Assembly (NCBI RefSeq): GCF_004102045.2
Contig: NZ_CP029684.2
Coordinates: forward strand, 558,001 to 622,000
Direction: 5' to 3'
Source of the DNA: Oenococcus sicerae
Lineage (GTDB): Bacteria; Bacillota; Bacilli; Lactobacillales; Lactobacillaceae
Length of the DNA stretch: 64,000 bases
The position numbers and the translations under genes are program-made. The notes under the pieces were generated by a model. That model was given only the letters and a program-made list of their open reading frames with translations, was not told the DNA's origin and searched no databases. Positions 1 through 8,715 of this stretch are shown in pieces; position 1 is the first letter of the stretch; every line of letters starts with the position of its first letter.

Positions 1-897
1 ACTATAAAAAGCCACATGCGGCGACAGCAGCACATTATCCATTGCCATTAATTCTTGAACATCAGCAGGAACTGTTTTCGGATCTTGGACCCGATTCATA
101 AAGTCATTTTCATTAGGCAAAACATCTAGTGCTGCACCGGCTAATTTGTCAGACCGCAAATTCTTAAGCAAAGCTTCCGTTTCAATAAGCGGGCCGCGGG
201 CGAAGTTTAATATATACGCTTTTTTCTGAATTTTTTTGAAGAACGCGTCATTAGCCATCCCCCTGGTCTGGTCATTTAAAGGCGTGTGAAAACTAATAAC
301 ATCAGCCTCTTTGAGAGCTTCATCGAGACTAACGTAATCCAAAAAAGCTTCATTTTGAGCATGGTAAACGGGATCCACTGCCAGAACTTTCGCGCCAAGT
401 GCGTGGAGCATCTCCGCTAGTGCAGAACCGATTCGACCAGCGCCAATGACCGCCACTGTTAATTCATGAATTTCTTTGGCTTGACCGCCAACTTTCCAAG
501 TCCAGTCGCCAGCCGTCGTCGTTCGATAATACTTCTTGTTATGTCTGATCAAGTTCATTAGCTGAGTTAACGTGTATTCAGCGATCGCCCGTGGCGAATA
601 AGCAGCTACATTTGAAGCTCTTAACCCAGCCTTGTGAATTGCCTGAATATTCAGGATGTCGTAGCCTACTTGCCGCAGCGTAATTTGTTTGATACCAAAT
701 TCTGCCAAACGCGCATAAACTGCATCCGGAATATCAAAAGTCTGCTGGGTCACGACAGCGTCATAGCCCTTGGCTAACTGGACATTATCTAAAGACAAAT
801 AATCAGTTAGTTTCGTTACCTGCTGGCCTGTGACCGCAGCAAATTTTTCAATATAGGGAAGCTCATCACCGAGAACTGCATACATTAGTATTTTCAT
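1..897 (-). CDS. D-lactate dehydrogenase family protein (3' end outside window)
   Basis: This NAD-dependent D-2-hydroxyacid dehydrogenase most likely reduces pyruvate to D-lactate in the cytoplasm. I translated the minus strand from the ATG at 895-897; the reading frame stays open to the window edge, giving about 298 residues of an expected 330 or so. The nucleotide-binding motif G-A-G-R-I-G lies near residue 152. The catalytic Arg is in the N-F-A-R-G motif, the catalytic Glu in D-V-L-P-N-E, and the catalytic His in S-P-H-V-A-F, so all three catalytic residues are present. A weak AGGA lies about 11 nt before the start. It is divergent from the TetR gene. It could be another D-hydroxyacid dehydrogenase (for example of branched 2-oxo acids); the family call is safe, the exact substrate is inferred. 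Confidence 0.85.
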   Translation of the reverse strand, partial: MKILMYAVLGDELPYIEKFAAVTGQQVTKLTDYLSLDNVQLAKGYDAVVTQQTFDIPDAVYARLAEFGIKQITLRQVGYDILNIQAIHKAGLRASNVAAYSPRAIAEYTLTQLMNLIRHNKKYYRTTTAGDWTWKVGGQAKEIHELTVAVIGAGRIGSALAEMLHALGAKVLAVDPVYHAQNEAFLDYVSLDEALKEADVISFHTPLNDQTRGMANDAFFKKIQKKAYILNFARGPLIETEALLKNLRSDKLAGAALDVLPNENDFMNRVQDPKTVPADVQELMAMDNVLLSPHVAFYS

Positions 898-970
898 ATT
901 GAAGCAATCCTAACAAAAAATATCTTGTACCACAAGCGTATTGTGTTTTCTATTCGTTTAATATTCGCTA

Positions 971-999
971 TTGACTTTTCACAAACAGACTACTATTAT
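971..999 (+). promoter_or_regulatory. Promoter of the TetR-ABC exporter operon
   Basis: The sequence shows TTGACT at 971-976, a 17-bp spacer and TATTAT at 994-999, a near-consensus sigma-A promoter. It points to the TetR gene at 1033 and would give a leader of roughly 27 nt without a recognisable Shine-Dalgarno sequence. Confidence 0.75.
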
Positions 1000-1027
1000 G
1001 ACATAGTGTCATATGACAGACTGTCAT
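998..1027. promoter_or_regulatory. Tandem palindromic operator, probably bound by the adjacent TetR regulator
   Basis: Two perfect 15-bp palindromes lie side by side: ATGACA-TAG-TGTCAT at 998-1012 and ATGACA-GAC-TGTCAT at 1013-1027. The arms are identical and only the 3-bp centres differ. The first palindrome overlaps the -10 hexamer and the second covers the start of the transcript, which is the layout expected for autorepression by a TetR dimer. Confidence 0.75.
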
Positions 1028-1032
1028 TTACT

Positions 1033-1680
1033 ATGCCTAAAGAAACTTTCTACAATTTAAGTGAGGAAAAACGCCAGCGAATTATTAAAGCGGCTGGAAA
1101 AGAGTTTCTGCGCGTTCCCCTAACAGAAGCAAAAATTGCCAACATCGTCACCACGGCGCACATCCCGCGTGGTAGTTTTTATCAATATTTCGATGGACTG
1201 GACGATTTGTATCATTATTTTTTTGAGATCAAACTTCGTGGTTTTCAGGAGAATTTTAGAGAAGAGGTCGTGAAAAACAAGGGCGATCTGATCGAGACTT
1301 GGCGGCAAATTGCCAAACACATTCTCGAACATGTCACGAAAAGTAAAAATGCCGGTTTGTTTCAAAACGCTGTGCTCGGTTTAAATAATCGAGGAAACCA
1401 AAATATCGTTGAAGATCTAGCAATTCTTTATCATAAGAAAAGCCAGCTATCCGAAGAATATGAAGATGTGGATTTTTCACTTTTTAAACAGGAAAATTCA
1501 ATTGAAGATATTGAAATTCTTCGCAGAATTATTTCTGGCATTATCGTTCAATCGGCAACAATTTATTTTGCAAAAAAAGGTACCGACGAGGCAGTCGATT
1601 TATCGCAAATCATGGATCAAGTCAATAAGCAGATTGATTGGCTGAAATATGGTACTTATAAGGAGAAAACACATGATTAA
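1033..1680 (+). CDS. TetR/AcrR-family transcriptional regulator
   Basis: This is a 215-residue one-component repressor that probably controls itself and the downstream exporter. I start it at the ATG at 1033 because the protein then begins M-P-K-E-T-F-Y-N-L directly before the helix-turn-helix (about residues 8-50, with the motif R-G-S-F-Y-Q-Y-F typical of TetR recognition helices). The frame is open further upstream to 925, but that stretch contains the promoter and operator and so cannot be translated. The C-terminal ligand-binding half is variable and gives no ligand. The stop codon overlaps the start of the first ABC gene by 8 nt, so the genes are one operon. The ligand is unknown; a drug or envelope-active compound is an inference from the exporter. 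Confidence 0.85.
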   Translation: MPKETFYNLSEEKRQRIIKAAGKEFLRVPLTEAKIANIVTTAHIPRGSFYQYFDGLDDLYHYFFEIKLRGFQENFREEVVKNKGDLIETWRQIAKHILEHVTKSKNAGLFQNAVLGLNNRGNQNIVEDLAILYHKKSQLSEEYEDVDFSLFKQENSIEDIEILRRIISGIIVQSATIYFAKKGTDEAVDLSQIMDQVNKQIDWLKYGTYKEKTHD

Positions 1681-3397
1681 ACTAGCAAAAGGCCGCATGA
1701 GTATGTGGATGGTCTGGTCTTCAGTCATTTTTATGATTATTCAGGTCTATACAACATTGCGTTTACCAGACCTAACTTCAAACCTGATCAACAACGGCGT
1801 CGCTAAAGGAGACCTGCCCTACATCTACCACACCGGGGCTTGGATGGCATTTTATTCGCTGATATCAGTGTTGGCTGGCATTGCGAATGTCTATACCTCG
1901 TCAGTTGCTTCGCAAAAACTCGGTACCGTGCTGCGTCGCGATATTTACGACAAGGTCATGAATTATTCCAATGAAGAATTTGATCGTATCGGAACCTCTT
2001 CATTAATCACGCGTACGACTAACGATGTTGTTCAGATCCAAAACGTGACAATGATGTTTTTGCGCATGATGATCATGTCGCCGATCATGCTGGTTGCGGC
2101 CAGTATTCTCGCGTACGATAAATCTCACCAATTAACCGAAATATTTTTAGTTGCAATTCCGATCCTCGTCTTAGTTATTGGTGTTGCCATGTATTTTGCC
2201 GTTCCTTTATTCAAATCAATGCAAATCAAGACCGATCGTATCAATTTAATTTTTCGAGAAGGTTTGAACGGTGTTCGTGTTATTCGTGCTTTCGGTCGAG
2301 ACAAATTCGAGCAGGATCGTTTTAAAACTGCTAACAAAGACTATACAGACAATGCGATCAAAGTTTTCTCAATTATGGCAGCCGTTTTTCCACTAGTCAC
2401 ACTTGTGATGTCTGGTACGAATGTTGGCATTACTTGGTTTGGCGGCCAATTGATCGCCGGTCAAGCTATGCAGGTCGGTGATCTAGTAGCCTTTATGACC
2501 TACGCCATGCAAGTTTTGATGAGTTTTATGATGCTGGCAATGATTTTTGTCATGGTACCGCGAGCACAGGCTTCTGCCGATCGTATTAACCAATTATTCA
2601 ATGAAGAATCAACCATTCTGGATCCTAGTGAAAGTCAGGCAGCTGGCAAACAACCAGAACTTTCTTTTAAAGATGTTGAATTTTCCTATTCAGGCGCTGA
2701 AGAACCAGCCTTAAGCAAAGTTCATTTTTCGACACATTCCGGCCAAACAGTCGCAATTATCGGTGGCACCGGATCTGGTAAAACAACGCTCGTGAGTTTA
2801 ATTCCACGTTTTTACGATGTTGATCAGGGTGAAATTACAGTGAACGGTCAAAACATCAAGAATTATAGTCAGCATGATTTACGTGATTTGATCGCCTTAA
2901 CACCGCAAAAAGCCATTCTCTTCACAGGCACCGTCCGAGATAACCTGAAATACGGTAATCCAAAAGCATCTGATGATGATCTTTGGCATGCTTTAGATAT
3001 TGCTCAGGCCAGCGATTTTGTCCACGAATTGAAGGGACAATTGGATGGCAAAGTAGAACAAGGCGGTGATAATTTCTCAGGCGGTCAAAAGCAGCGACTG
3101 GCTATTGCCCGTTCATTGGTCAAAAAAGCCGCGATCTATATTTTTGATGACAGTTTTTCAGCTTTGGATTTCAAAACCGATGCCAAACTCAGAGCGGCTT
3201 TGAAACAAGATTCGGAAATTAAAAAAGCGATCGTCGTCATCGTGGCACAACGAATTGCCACAGTCGTTGATGCTGATAAGATCCTTGTTTTAGAGGACGG
3301 TAAAATGACCGGTTCCGGCACTCATGAGGAATTGAAGCAAAGCAACAAAGCTTATCAAGAAATCATTGAATCTCAGATTCGTAAAGGAGACCAATAA
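1673..3397 (+). CDS. Heterodimeric ABC exporter, subunit with degenerate ATP site
   Basis: This is a fused membrane/ATPase half-transporter of 574 residues. The ATG at 1673 follows an AAGGAG at 1660-1665. The N-terminal half has about six membrane segments; the C-terminal half is the ATPase with Walker A G-G-T-G-S-G-K-T near residue 364, signature F-S-G-G-Q near 468 and Walker B I-Y-I-F-D-D near 490. The catalytic Glu after Walker B is replaced by Asp and the switch His by Gln (I-V-A-Q-R near 525). This pattern is known from heterodimeric exporters such as LmrCD and BmrCD, where one site binds but barely hydrolyses ATP. The next gene, overlapping by 1 nt, supplies the competent partner. Exported substrate unknown. 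Confidence 0.9.
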   Translation: MIKLAKGRMSMWMVWSSVIFMIIQVYTTLRLPDLTSNLINNGVAKGDLPYIYHTGAWMAFYSLISVLAGIANVYTSSVASQKLGTVLRRDIYDKVMNYSNEEFDRIGTSSLITRTTNDVVQIQNVTMMFLRMMIMSPIMLVAASILAYDKSHQLTEIFLVAIPILVLVIGVAMYFAVPLFKSMQIKTDRINLIFREGLNGVRVIRAFGRDKFEQDRFKTANKDYTDNAIKVFSIMAAVFPLVTLVMSGTNVGITWFGGQLIAGQAMQVGDLVAFMTYAMQVLMSFMMLAMIFVMVPRAQASADRINQLFNEESTILDPSESQAAGKQPELSFKDVEFSYSGAEEPALSKVHFSTHSGQTVAIIGGTGSGKTTLVSLIPRFYDVDQGEITVNGQNIKNYSQHDLRDLIALTPQKAILFTGTVRDNLKYGNPKASDDDLWHALDIAQASDFVHELKGQLDGKVEQGGDNFSGGQKQRLAIARSLVKKAAIYIFDDSFSALDFKTDAKLRAALKQDSEIKKAIVVIVAQRIATVVDADKILVLEDGKMTGSGTHEELKQSNKAYQEIIESQIRKGDQ

Positions 3398-5280
3398 TGG
3401 CTGAAGAAAAGAAACAAACTCAATCCCGCAGCGGCGGTCGCGGTCCTTTTGGTCCCGGTGCCGGTGCGCCAGTAGAAAAAGCTAAAAATTTTTGGCCAAC
3501 GACAAAACGTCTGTTTGGCTATATGAAAAAATACTGGTTAACTGTTTCATTTGTCGTGATAGCTGCGATCGGTTCAGCCATTTTCCAAGCCCAAACACCA
3601 AAGATCCTTGGTAAAGCAACAACAGAAATTTTTAAGGGCGTTACCAGCGGCACAGCTGAAATAAAAGCCGGCATGCATGTCAGCAGTTTCCCAATGAACT
3701 GGGATAAAATTGGCGGCATTGTCATCGAAGTGATCATTCTTTATATTATTGCTGCTTTGCTATCCTTTGCTCAGCAATTAATCATGACGCACATTTCCCA
3801 AAAGACTGTTTTTGACTTGCGTCGCGACTTAAAAGCTAAAATGCAGCATTTGCCGATTAATTATTACGATACACATTCTAATGGTGATATTATGTCGCGT
3901 GCCACTAATGACATGGATAATATTTCATCGACCCTGCAGCAGAATTTAACGCAGGCGATCACCTCTGTGACAACTTTCTTTTCAATTCTGTGGATGATGC
4001 TGTCGATCTCTTTGCAGCTAACGCTGTGGGTCTTGATCATCGTGCCGGTATCAGTCGCGATCATTGCAGTCGTTGCGCCTCGTTCGCAAAAATATTTCTC
4101 AGCCCAGCAAAAATCGCTTGGTCTCTTAAATAACCAGATCGAAGAGACCTATGCGGGCTATACGATCGTGCGTGCTTATAATCATGAGGATGCAGAAAGA
4201 AAAAGTTTCGCCGAGGAAAACGGCCGTCTGTACAAAGCCAGTTGGAAAGCCCAATTTGTTTCCGGTATGATTATGCCTCTGATGACTTTCATCAACAACT
4301 TAGGCTACATTGGTATTGCCATCATTGGTGGTATCAAAGTTGCTCACGGTCAGATTCCAATTGGCGATATTCAGGCATTTTTACAGTATACGAATGAATT
4401 TAGCCAGCCTATTTCACAAATTACAAATTTAGCCAACCAAATTCAATCAATGATCGCTTCATCCGAACGTGTTTTCCAAGTGATCGATGAGAGCGAAATG
4501 CAAGACAACAAACAGAATTTGCCAGTCGTTAAAGAAACAGAAATCATCAACTTTGATCACGTGGAATTCGGCTACGCATCTAGTGATGAACTTTTGATGA
4601 CTGACTATAATTTGCCAGTTAAAAAAGGCGAAATGGTCGCAATAGTCGGCCCGACCGGCGCTGGTAAAACGACTATGATCAACCTGCTCGAACGCTTTTA
4701 CGATGTCAAAGGCGGTTCAATTCGTTTTGCCGGAAAGGATACCCGCGATATGTCTCGTGAAGAACTGCGCTCGCATTTCGCGATGGTCTTACAGGATACT
4801 TGGCTATTTACTGGAACGATCCACGATAATATCGCTTATGGTAATGAACAAGCCAGTGAAGCTCAGATCATCACAGCAGCCAAAGCTGCCCATGTCGATA
4901 CTTTTGTCCGCCAGCTACCAAAGGGCTACAATACAGTCTTAAACGAAGAAGCATCTAATATCTCGCAAGGCCAGCGGCAATTGATCACAATTGCTAGAGC
5001 CTTTCTCGCAGATCCGGAAATTTTGATCCTCGATGAAGCCACATCTTCAGTTGATACGAGAACCGAAGTCCAGATACAGCATGCCATGCAGACATTGCTG
5101 AAGGGTCGGACCAGCTTTGTTGTGGCTCACCGTCTTTCGACCATTCGTGATGCTCAACACATCGTGGTCATGAATCACGGATCAATTATCGAAACAGGCA
5201 ACCATGATAGTCTGATGAAAAAAGACGGTTTCTACGCAGACCTGTATAATAGCCAATTCACCGGAAAGGTCGTCATCTGA
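3397..5280 (+). CDS. Heterodimeric ABC exporter, catalytically competent subunit
   Basis: This 627-residue half-transporter is the partner of the preceding gene; the stop and start codons overlap as TAATG. A Gly/Pro-rich cytoplasmic tail of about 30 residues precedes six predicted membrane segments. The ATPase domain has Walker A G-P-T-G-A-G-K-T near residue 418, a signature reading I-S-Q-G-Q near 521, Walker B I-L-I-L-D-E near 543 with the catalytic Glu present, and the switch His in V-A-H-R-L-S-T near 577. The Q in place of the first G of the signature LSGGQ is tolerated in family members. The pair probably exports a drug, lipid or peptide; the TetR gene in front favours a drug-type substrate, but this is not proven. 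Confidence 0.9.
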   Translation: MAEEKKQTQSRSGGRGPFGPGAGAPVEKAKNFWPTTKRLFGYMKKYWLTVSFVVIAAIGSAIFQAQTPKILGKATTEIFKGVTSGTAEIKAGMHVSSFPMNWDKIGGIVIEVIILYIIAALLSFAQQLIMTHISQKTVFDLRRDLKAKMQHLPINYYDTHSNGDIMSRATNDMDNISSTLQQNLTQAITSVTTFFSILWMMLSISLQLTLWVLIIVPVSVAIIAVVAPRSQKYFSAQQKSLGLLNNQIEETYAGYTIVRAYNHEDAERKSFAEENGRLYKASWKAQFVSGMIMPLMTFINNLGYIGIAIIGGIKVAHGQIPIGDIQAFLQYTNEFSQPISQITNLANQIQSMIASSERVFQVIDESEMQDNKQNLPVVKETEIINFDHVEFGYASSDELLMTDYNLPVKKGEMVAIVGPTGAGKTTMINLLERFYDVKGGSIRFAGKDTRDMSREELRSHFAMVLQDTWLFTGTIHDNIAYGNEQASEAQIITAAKAAHVDTFVRQLPKGYNTVLNEEASNISQGQRQLITIARAFLADPEILILDEATSSVDTRTEVQIQHAMQTLLKGRTSFVVAHRLSTIRDAQHIVVMNHGSIIETGNHDSLMKKDGFYADLYNSQFTGKVVI

Positions 5281-6209
5281 TGAAAAAATCAAGCAAAATC
5301 ATTTCTGGAATCGTCATTATCGCACTATTGGCAGCTGGCATCATTTATAGCACGACACGTCCAGCAAAATTGTCAGCTGATAAGACTGTTTATAAAGTTG
5401 ATGGCATGTCAGCTAATATCAAAGGCACAGCTAGCCAGAGCAAGTCAGTCTATTATAGGATCGACAATGGCAAACGGCAAACGGCAGCAGTCCACGCTGG
5501 TGTTTTCACGATTAACTTAGCTGCCTCAAATCAAGATCAGCGAGTTGTCATTCACAATCACAAAGCGTCTGCGACCGTGACCGTGACCGTCAAGGCTGCC
5601 GCAGTACTGGCTGATTATACGAAATTTGCATCAGCCTATAACCAGTCAGTTATCAGTTCAAACTTGTCAAAAGAGATGCAGACTAAAGCTGCTGCACTGC
5701 AAAAAGCTGCCGCAAGCAAAACAGCCACTGCTGCCGAAATTGCTCAAATGACAGCTGAGCAAAAACAGCAGCTTGCTGATCAGACCAAAGCACTCGCGCA
5801 GACCAGCAAAGAAGTGCAGGCTGCATTAGCTAAATCCAAGACCGATAACCAGGCGAAACTGCTGCCGGAAAACTTCAATAATCACATTAAAAACGTTGTC
5901 GATAGCAAAAATACAGTATTGAGGATCAACGTTACTCATGGCAAACTCATCGGGATCACGATTATCGTACCGAGCAAATCATTGTCTGGTCAAGGCAGCA
6001 AAAACAGCTCTTCGGAATTTGCCAAGACCTTTGCATTAGTTGCTAATGCGCTCGGTGCTAATCCAAAAAGTGTTCTTAAACAATTTTCGCAAGTTGCAAA
6101 AGATGCTAAAAAATCCGGTACAACTTCTTTGAAAACAATTCGTTCGAATAACATTAAATTTGATACAGGTTTCTCAACCAAAAATCTTTATATTTACGTC
6201 ACAAAATAA
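5280..6209 (+). CDS. Membrane-anchored extracytoplasmic protein of unknown function in exporter operon
   Basis: I do not recognise this 309-residue protein. It starts with a lysine-rich N-terminus and one hydrophobic segment (about residues 8-24) with no lipobox cysteine, so it should be a signal anchor with the rest outside the membrane. A short beta-rich region (about 35-105) is followed by an Ala/Gln/Lys-rich stretch (about 115-195) that looks like a coiled coil, then a C-terminal domain. Its start overlaps the stop of the ABC gene by 1 nt (TGATG) and a terminator follows, so it is the last gene of the exporter operon. A role as an accessory factor, like the membrane-fusion-like proteins of some Gram-positive exporters, is inference. 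Confidence 0.7.
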   Translation: MKKSSKIISGIVIIALLAAGIIYSTTRPAKLSADKTVYKVDGMSANIKGTASQSKSVYYRIDNGKRQTAAVHAGVFTINLAASNQDQRVVIHNHKASATVTVTVKAAAVLADYTKFASAYNQSVISSNLSKEMQTKAAALQKAAASKTATAAEIAQMTAEQKQQLADQTKALAQTSKEVQAALAKSKTDNQAKLLPENFNNHIKNVVDSKNTVLRINVTHGKLIGITIIVPSKSLSGQGSKNSSSEFAKTFALVANALGANPKSVLKQFSQVAKDAKKSGTTSLKTIRSNNIKFDTGFSTKNLYIYVTK

Positions 6210-6216
6210 TGATCAC

Positions 6217-6244
6217 AGCCTCAATTTTAAATTGAGGCTTTTCT
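6217..6244 (+). terminator. Rho-independent terminator of the exporter operon
   Basis: The arms AGCCTCAATTT and AAATTGAGGCT form a hairpin followed by TTTT, 7 nt after the stop codon of the last operon gene. Confidence 0.85.
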
Positions 6245-6248
6245 ATAC

Positions 6249-6277
6249 TTGAAAGGGTTTCCTTTTTATCTTATAGT
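6249..6277 (+). promoter_or_regulatory. Promoter of the GlcU-like transporter gene
   Basis: TTGAAA at 6249-6254, a 17-bp spacer and TATAGT at 6272-6277 form a good sigma-A promoter directly after the preceding terminator. Confidence 0.65.
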
Positions 6278-6341
6278 GAAAAGGTTGTATTAAAAAAATT
6301 TAGTCATCAAGTAACTATTGAATCGAAAGGAAAAATATTTT

Positions 6342-7289
6342 ATGGGAATCTTAATTGCGCTGATCCCAGCCTTAACTTGGGGCTCAGTTGGACTCATTAA
6401 CACAAAGATGGGCGGTTCAGCCGCTCAGCAAACACTTGGCATGACTTTTGGTGCCTTGATCTTCGGCCTATCAACGATGCTGTTTTATGTGATTCCTAGC
6501 GGCATTCAGGTCAGCCCGCGGATCTGGACTGTTGGTCTATTATCCGGCTTGTTTTGGGCCATCGGTACCGCCGGCCAGTTCGTTGCTTATAAAGATATGG
6601 GCGTGTCGTCAGCTTTCCCGATCTCGACAGCCGGTCAAATAATCACGAATGCTTTGATGGCTGCAGCTGTCTTAGGCGACTGGAAAACAGCTAAAATGTG
6701 GTTGTTTGGTGCCATCGCTGTGACCTTAGTCACAGTCGGCGCTTTATTGACTGCATCTCGTTCAAAACTGACTAAATCGACAAGCAGCGAACGTCCAGCG
6801 GCTTACTCGCATGGCCTGATCGCCTTAGCATTATCAACGATCGGTTTCATGCTTTACTTTGTTTTTCCTAATCTCATGTTCAAAATCGGCTTTATCAGCC
6901 AAGCTGTGCATGATGCCAACAACGGTGTCAGCTACATGACAGCGATTATCGGCCCGCAAGCGATCGGTCAAGTCATTGGTGCCTTTCTGATCGTACTGTT
7001 CGTGTTCCATGAAAGCAGCAGAATGTTTGAAAAGTATACTTGGAAAAATATTTTGACCGGTTTGAATTGGGGCATCGGGAACTTATTTATGTTCATTTCA
7101 GCTGCCAACCCCTCGATCGGTCAAGCAACAGCAACGACTTTATCGCAAATGGGTGTCATCGTTGGTACCTTCGGCGGCATCTACCTCCTGCATGAAAAGA
7201 AGACGTCGGACCAAATGGTCAAGATCATTATCGGCTCGCTATTAGTTGTTGTTGGCGGCGTTCTGATCTCAAATTTAAGTCAGATCTAG
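6342..7289 (+). CDS. GRP-family sugar uptake transporter (GlcU/RbsU-like)
   Basis: This 315-residue integral membrane protein belongs to the glucose/ribose porter family, DMT-like transporters with ten membrane segments that bring in glucose or related sugars by proton symport. The N-terminus M-G-I-L-I-A-L-I-P-A-L-T-W-G-S is typical for the family, and the hydrophobic pattern continues to the C-terminus. I choose the ATG at 6342 because AAAGGA lies 12-17 nt ahead; a TTG at 6318 in the same frame lies before that site. The gene has its own promoter and a terminator on each side, so it is probably a single-gene unit. The sugar is inferred only from family membership. Confidence 0.85.
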   Translation: MGILIALIPALTWGSVGLINTKMGGSAAQQTLGMTFGALIFGLSTMLFYVIPSGIQVSPRIWTVGLLSGLFWAIGTAGQFVAYKDMGVSSAFPISTAGQIITNALMAAAVLGDWKTAKMWLFGAIAVTLVTVGALLTASRSKLTKSTSSERPAAYSHGLIALALSTIGFMLYFVFPNLMFKIGFISQAVHDANNGVSYMTAIIGPQAIGQVIGAFLIVLFVFHESSRMFEKYTWKNILTGLNWGIGNLFMFISAANPSIGQATATTLSQMGVIVGTFGGIYLLHEKKTSDQMVKIIIGSLLVVVGGVLISNLSQI

Positions 7290-7317
7290 TTTCTGAAATT
7301 TCATAGTTTCTCAATCA

Positions 7318-7346
7318 AAGCATTTTAATTTAAAATGCTTTTTTTA
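7318..7346 (+). terminator. Rho-independent terminator after the sugar transporter
   Basis: The arms AAGCATTTTA and TAAAATGCTT are followed by a run of seven T. Confidence 0.9.
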
Positions 7347-7408
7347 TAATGAAATTAGTTTTAAAAAATTTTGGGCCGGACAAGCGATCGGTATTTAAGG
7401 AGGCTGCA

Positions 7409-7606
7409 GTGTTTCAAAAATATAGCCAATTTTATGAAAAGCATCCATATGTCTGCATGATTGTCAGCATTGTAATCGCCAGTATTATCGGCATGCTGGT
7501 TGAATTTTTGTTGTACCGAGACTTTGTTGGTATCGGTTTTTATACGATTTTGATATTATCGATCTTGCAAATTTTAAGATTGAGACATAATCATCATGAA
7601 AAATGA
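7409..7606 (+). CDS. Small two-segment membrane protein, unknown function
   Basis: This is a 65-residue protein with two hydrophobic segments (about residues 15-35 and 40-57) and a basic, His-rich tail. The frame is open from an ATG at 7349, but that codon sits 2 nt after the terminator T-run with no ribosome site. A GTG at 7409 has a perfect AAGGAGG at 7397-7403 with a 5-nt gap, so I take that as the start. The codons upstream are then probably untranslated leader. I recognise no family; no partner is apparent from neighbours. Confidence 0.6.
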   Translation: MFQKYSQFYEKHPYVCMIVSIVIASIIGMLVEFLLYRDFVGIGFYTILILSILQILRLRHNHHEK

Positions 7607-7629
7607 TCAATTCCATTGACTGTTTTGGC

Positions 7630-7658
7630 TTGCAAAATAATCAATTAAATGCCACAAT
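7630..7658 (+). promoter_or_regulatory. Possible promoter of rsgA
   Basis: TTGCAA at 7630-7635 and CACAAT at 7653-7658 are 17 bp apart. The -10 is weak, so this is tentative. Confidence 0.4.
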
Positions 7659-7719
7659 ATTCGCATGCTTAATAGGTAAAACACAACTAATCCAAATATA
7701 ACGAAAAGAGATTATTTTT

Positions 7720-8715
7720 TTGCGGATAAAAGATTATTGTATTTTGCCTTACCTTTCCTCGACTGACCAAAGTGGTTTTCCTTTAGTTGCTCGAATTATT
7801 CAAATTTTCAATCAAAAAAATATCACCATTGCTGACAGCCAAGGTGTCATCTATCATTCAGCTTTTTTATCAGGATCTTTAAAACGGCAGGCCACGCTCG
7901 CTGTCGGTGATTTTGTGCGTTATGAAAAAATCGCCAACAGTTATAGAATTACGACGCTTTTAAACAGGAATAATCAGCTTGTTAAAAATACCAGTGCCGC
8001 CAGAAAATCAGTGCATGTCAAAAATGGTATTCAGTTGATCGCTGCTAATCTGACTGATGTTTTCGTCGTGATCGCTTGTGATCAGCGTTTTACGATCAGC
8101 CTATTGGAACGTTATTTACTGCAGTTTCAAGTACCTAATACCAAGTTACGCATCATTTTGACCAAACAGGATTTTCAAAGTGATTTTCTAAAAATCAAAC
8201 AGCTCATTTTAAAAAGCTATCCAAAATTAGCCATTTTTGCTGTCTCCATTTATGATCAGCCAAGTTTTGCAATATTTAAAAAAATGCTGTCCAACAAGTC
8301 AACTTCCATTTTCATTGGCGCTTCTGGTGCCGGCAAATCAACGATCATTAACCAACTGGCCGGTCAAACTCTGCAAAAAGTCGGTCAAGTTCGATTCGGC
8401 GATCAGCGTGGCAAACACACAACAACAAGTGCTCGATTTTATTTTATCAACGATCATTTTGGCTATCTGATCGATACACCAGGAATCAAAGAAATCGGTC
8501 TAACCAATACTGCCGGAACAGATGTTTTTGCTGACATTGATGATTTGGCTGGCCATTGCCGATTCAAAAACTGTCGTCATACGAACGAACCGGGTTGCGC
8601 TATTCAGGCAGCTATACAAACTGGGCAGCTCGATGCCACACGTTTTCAAAGGTATGAAAAATATCGTCGTGAACTTGATCACCATCACAAAAATAAGCAA
8701 GGGAAACAGCAATGA
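7720..8715 (+). CDS. rsgA: Ribosome small-subunit-dependent GTPase A (RsgA/YjeQ)
   Basis: RsgA is a circularly permuted GTPase that helps 30S subunit maturation in the cytoplasm. The 331-residue protein has an N-terminal OB-fold-like region (to about residue 100), then the motifs in permuted order: G4 T-K-Q-D near 148, G1 G-A-S-G-A-G-K-S-T near 201 and G3 D-T-P-G near 252. A zinc-knuckle of C-x5-C-x-H-x5-C lies at about 280-293 and is the hallmark of the family. The start is a TTG at 7720 preceded by GAAAAGAG. The sequence looks somewhat divergent from the usual housekeeping copy, and its position immediately in front of a transporter gene is unusual, so it may be a second, accessory RsgA. 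The last codons overlap the next gene by 4 nt. Confidence 0.88.
   Translation: MRIKDYCILPYLSSTDQSGFPLVARIIQIFNQKNITIADSQGVIYHSAFLSGSLKRQATLAVGDFVRYEKIANSYRITTLLNRNNQLVKNTSAARKSVHVKNGIQLIAANLTDVFVVIACDQRFTISLLERYLLQFQVPNTKLRIILTKQDFQSDFLKIKQLILKSYPKLAIFAVSIYDQPSFAIFKKMLSNKSTSIFIGASGAGKSTIINQLAGQTLQKVGQVRFGDQRGKHTTTSARFYFINDHFGYLIDTPGIKEIGLTNTAGTDVFADIDDLAGHCRFKNCRHTNEPGCAIQAAIQTGQLDATRFQRYEKYRRELDHHHKNKQGKQQ

Noticed and set aside
925-1032. Longer N-terminus for the TetR regulator
   Set aside because: The 36 extra codons overlap the promoter and both operator palindromes and do not resemble regulator sequence.
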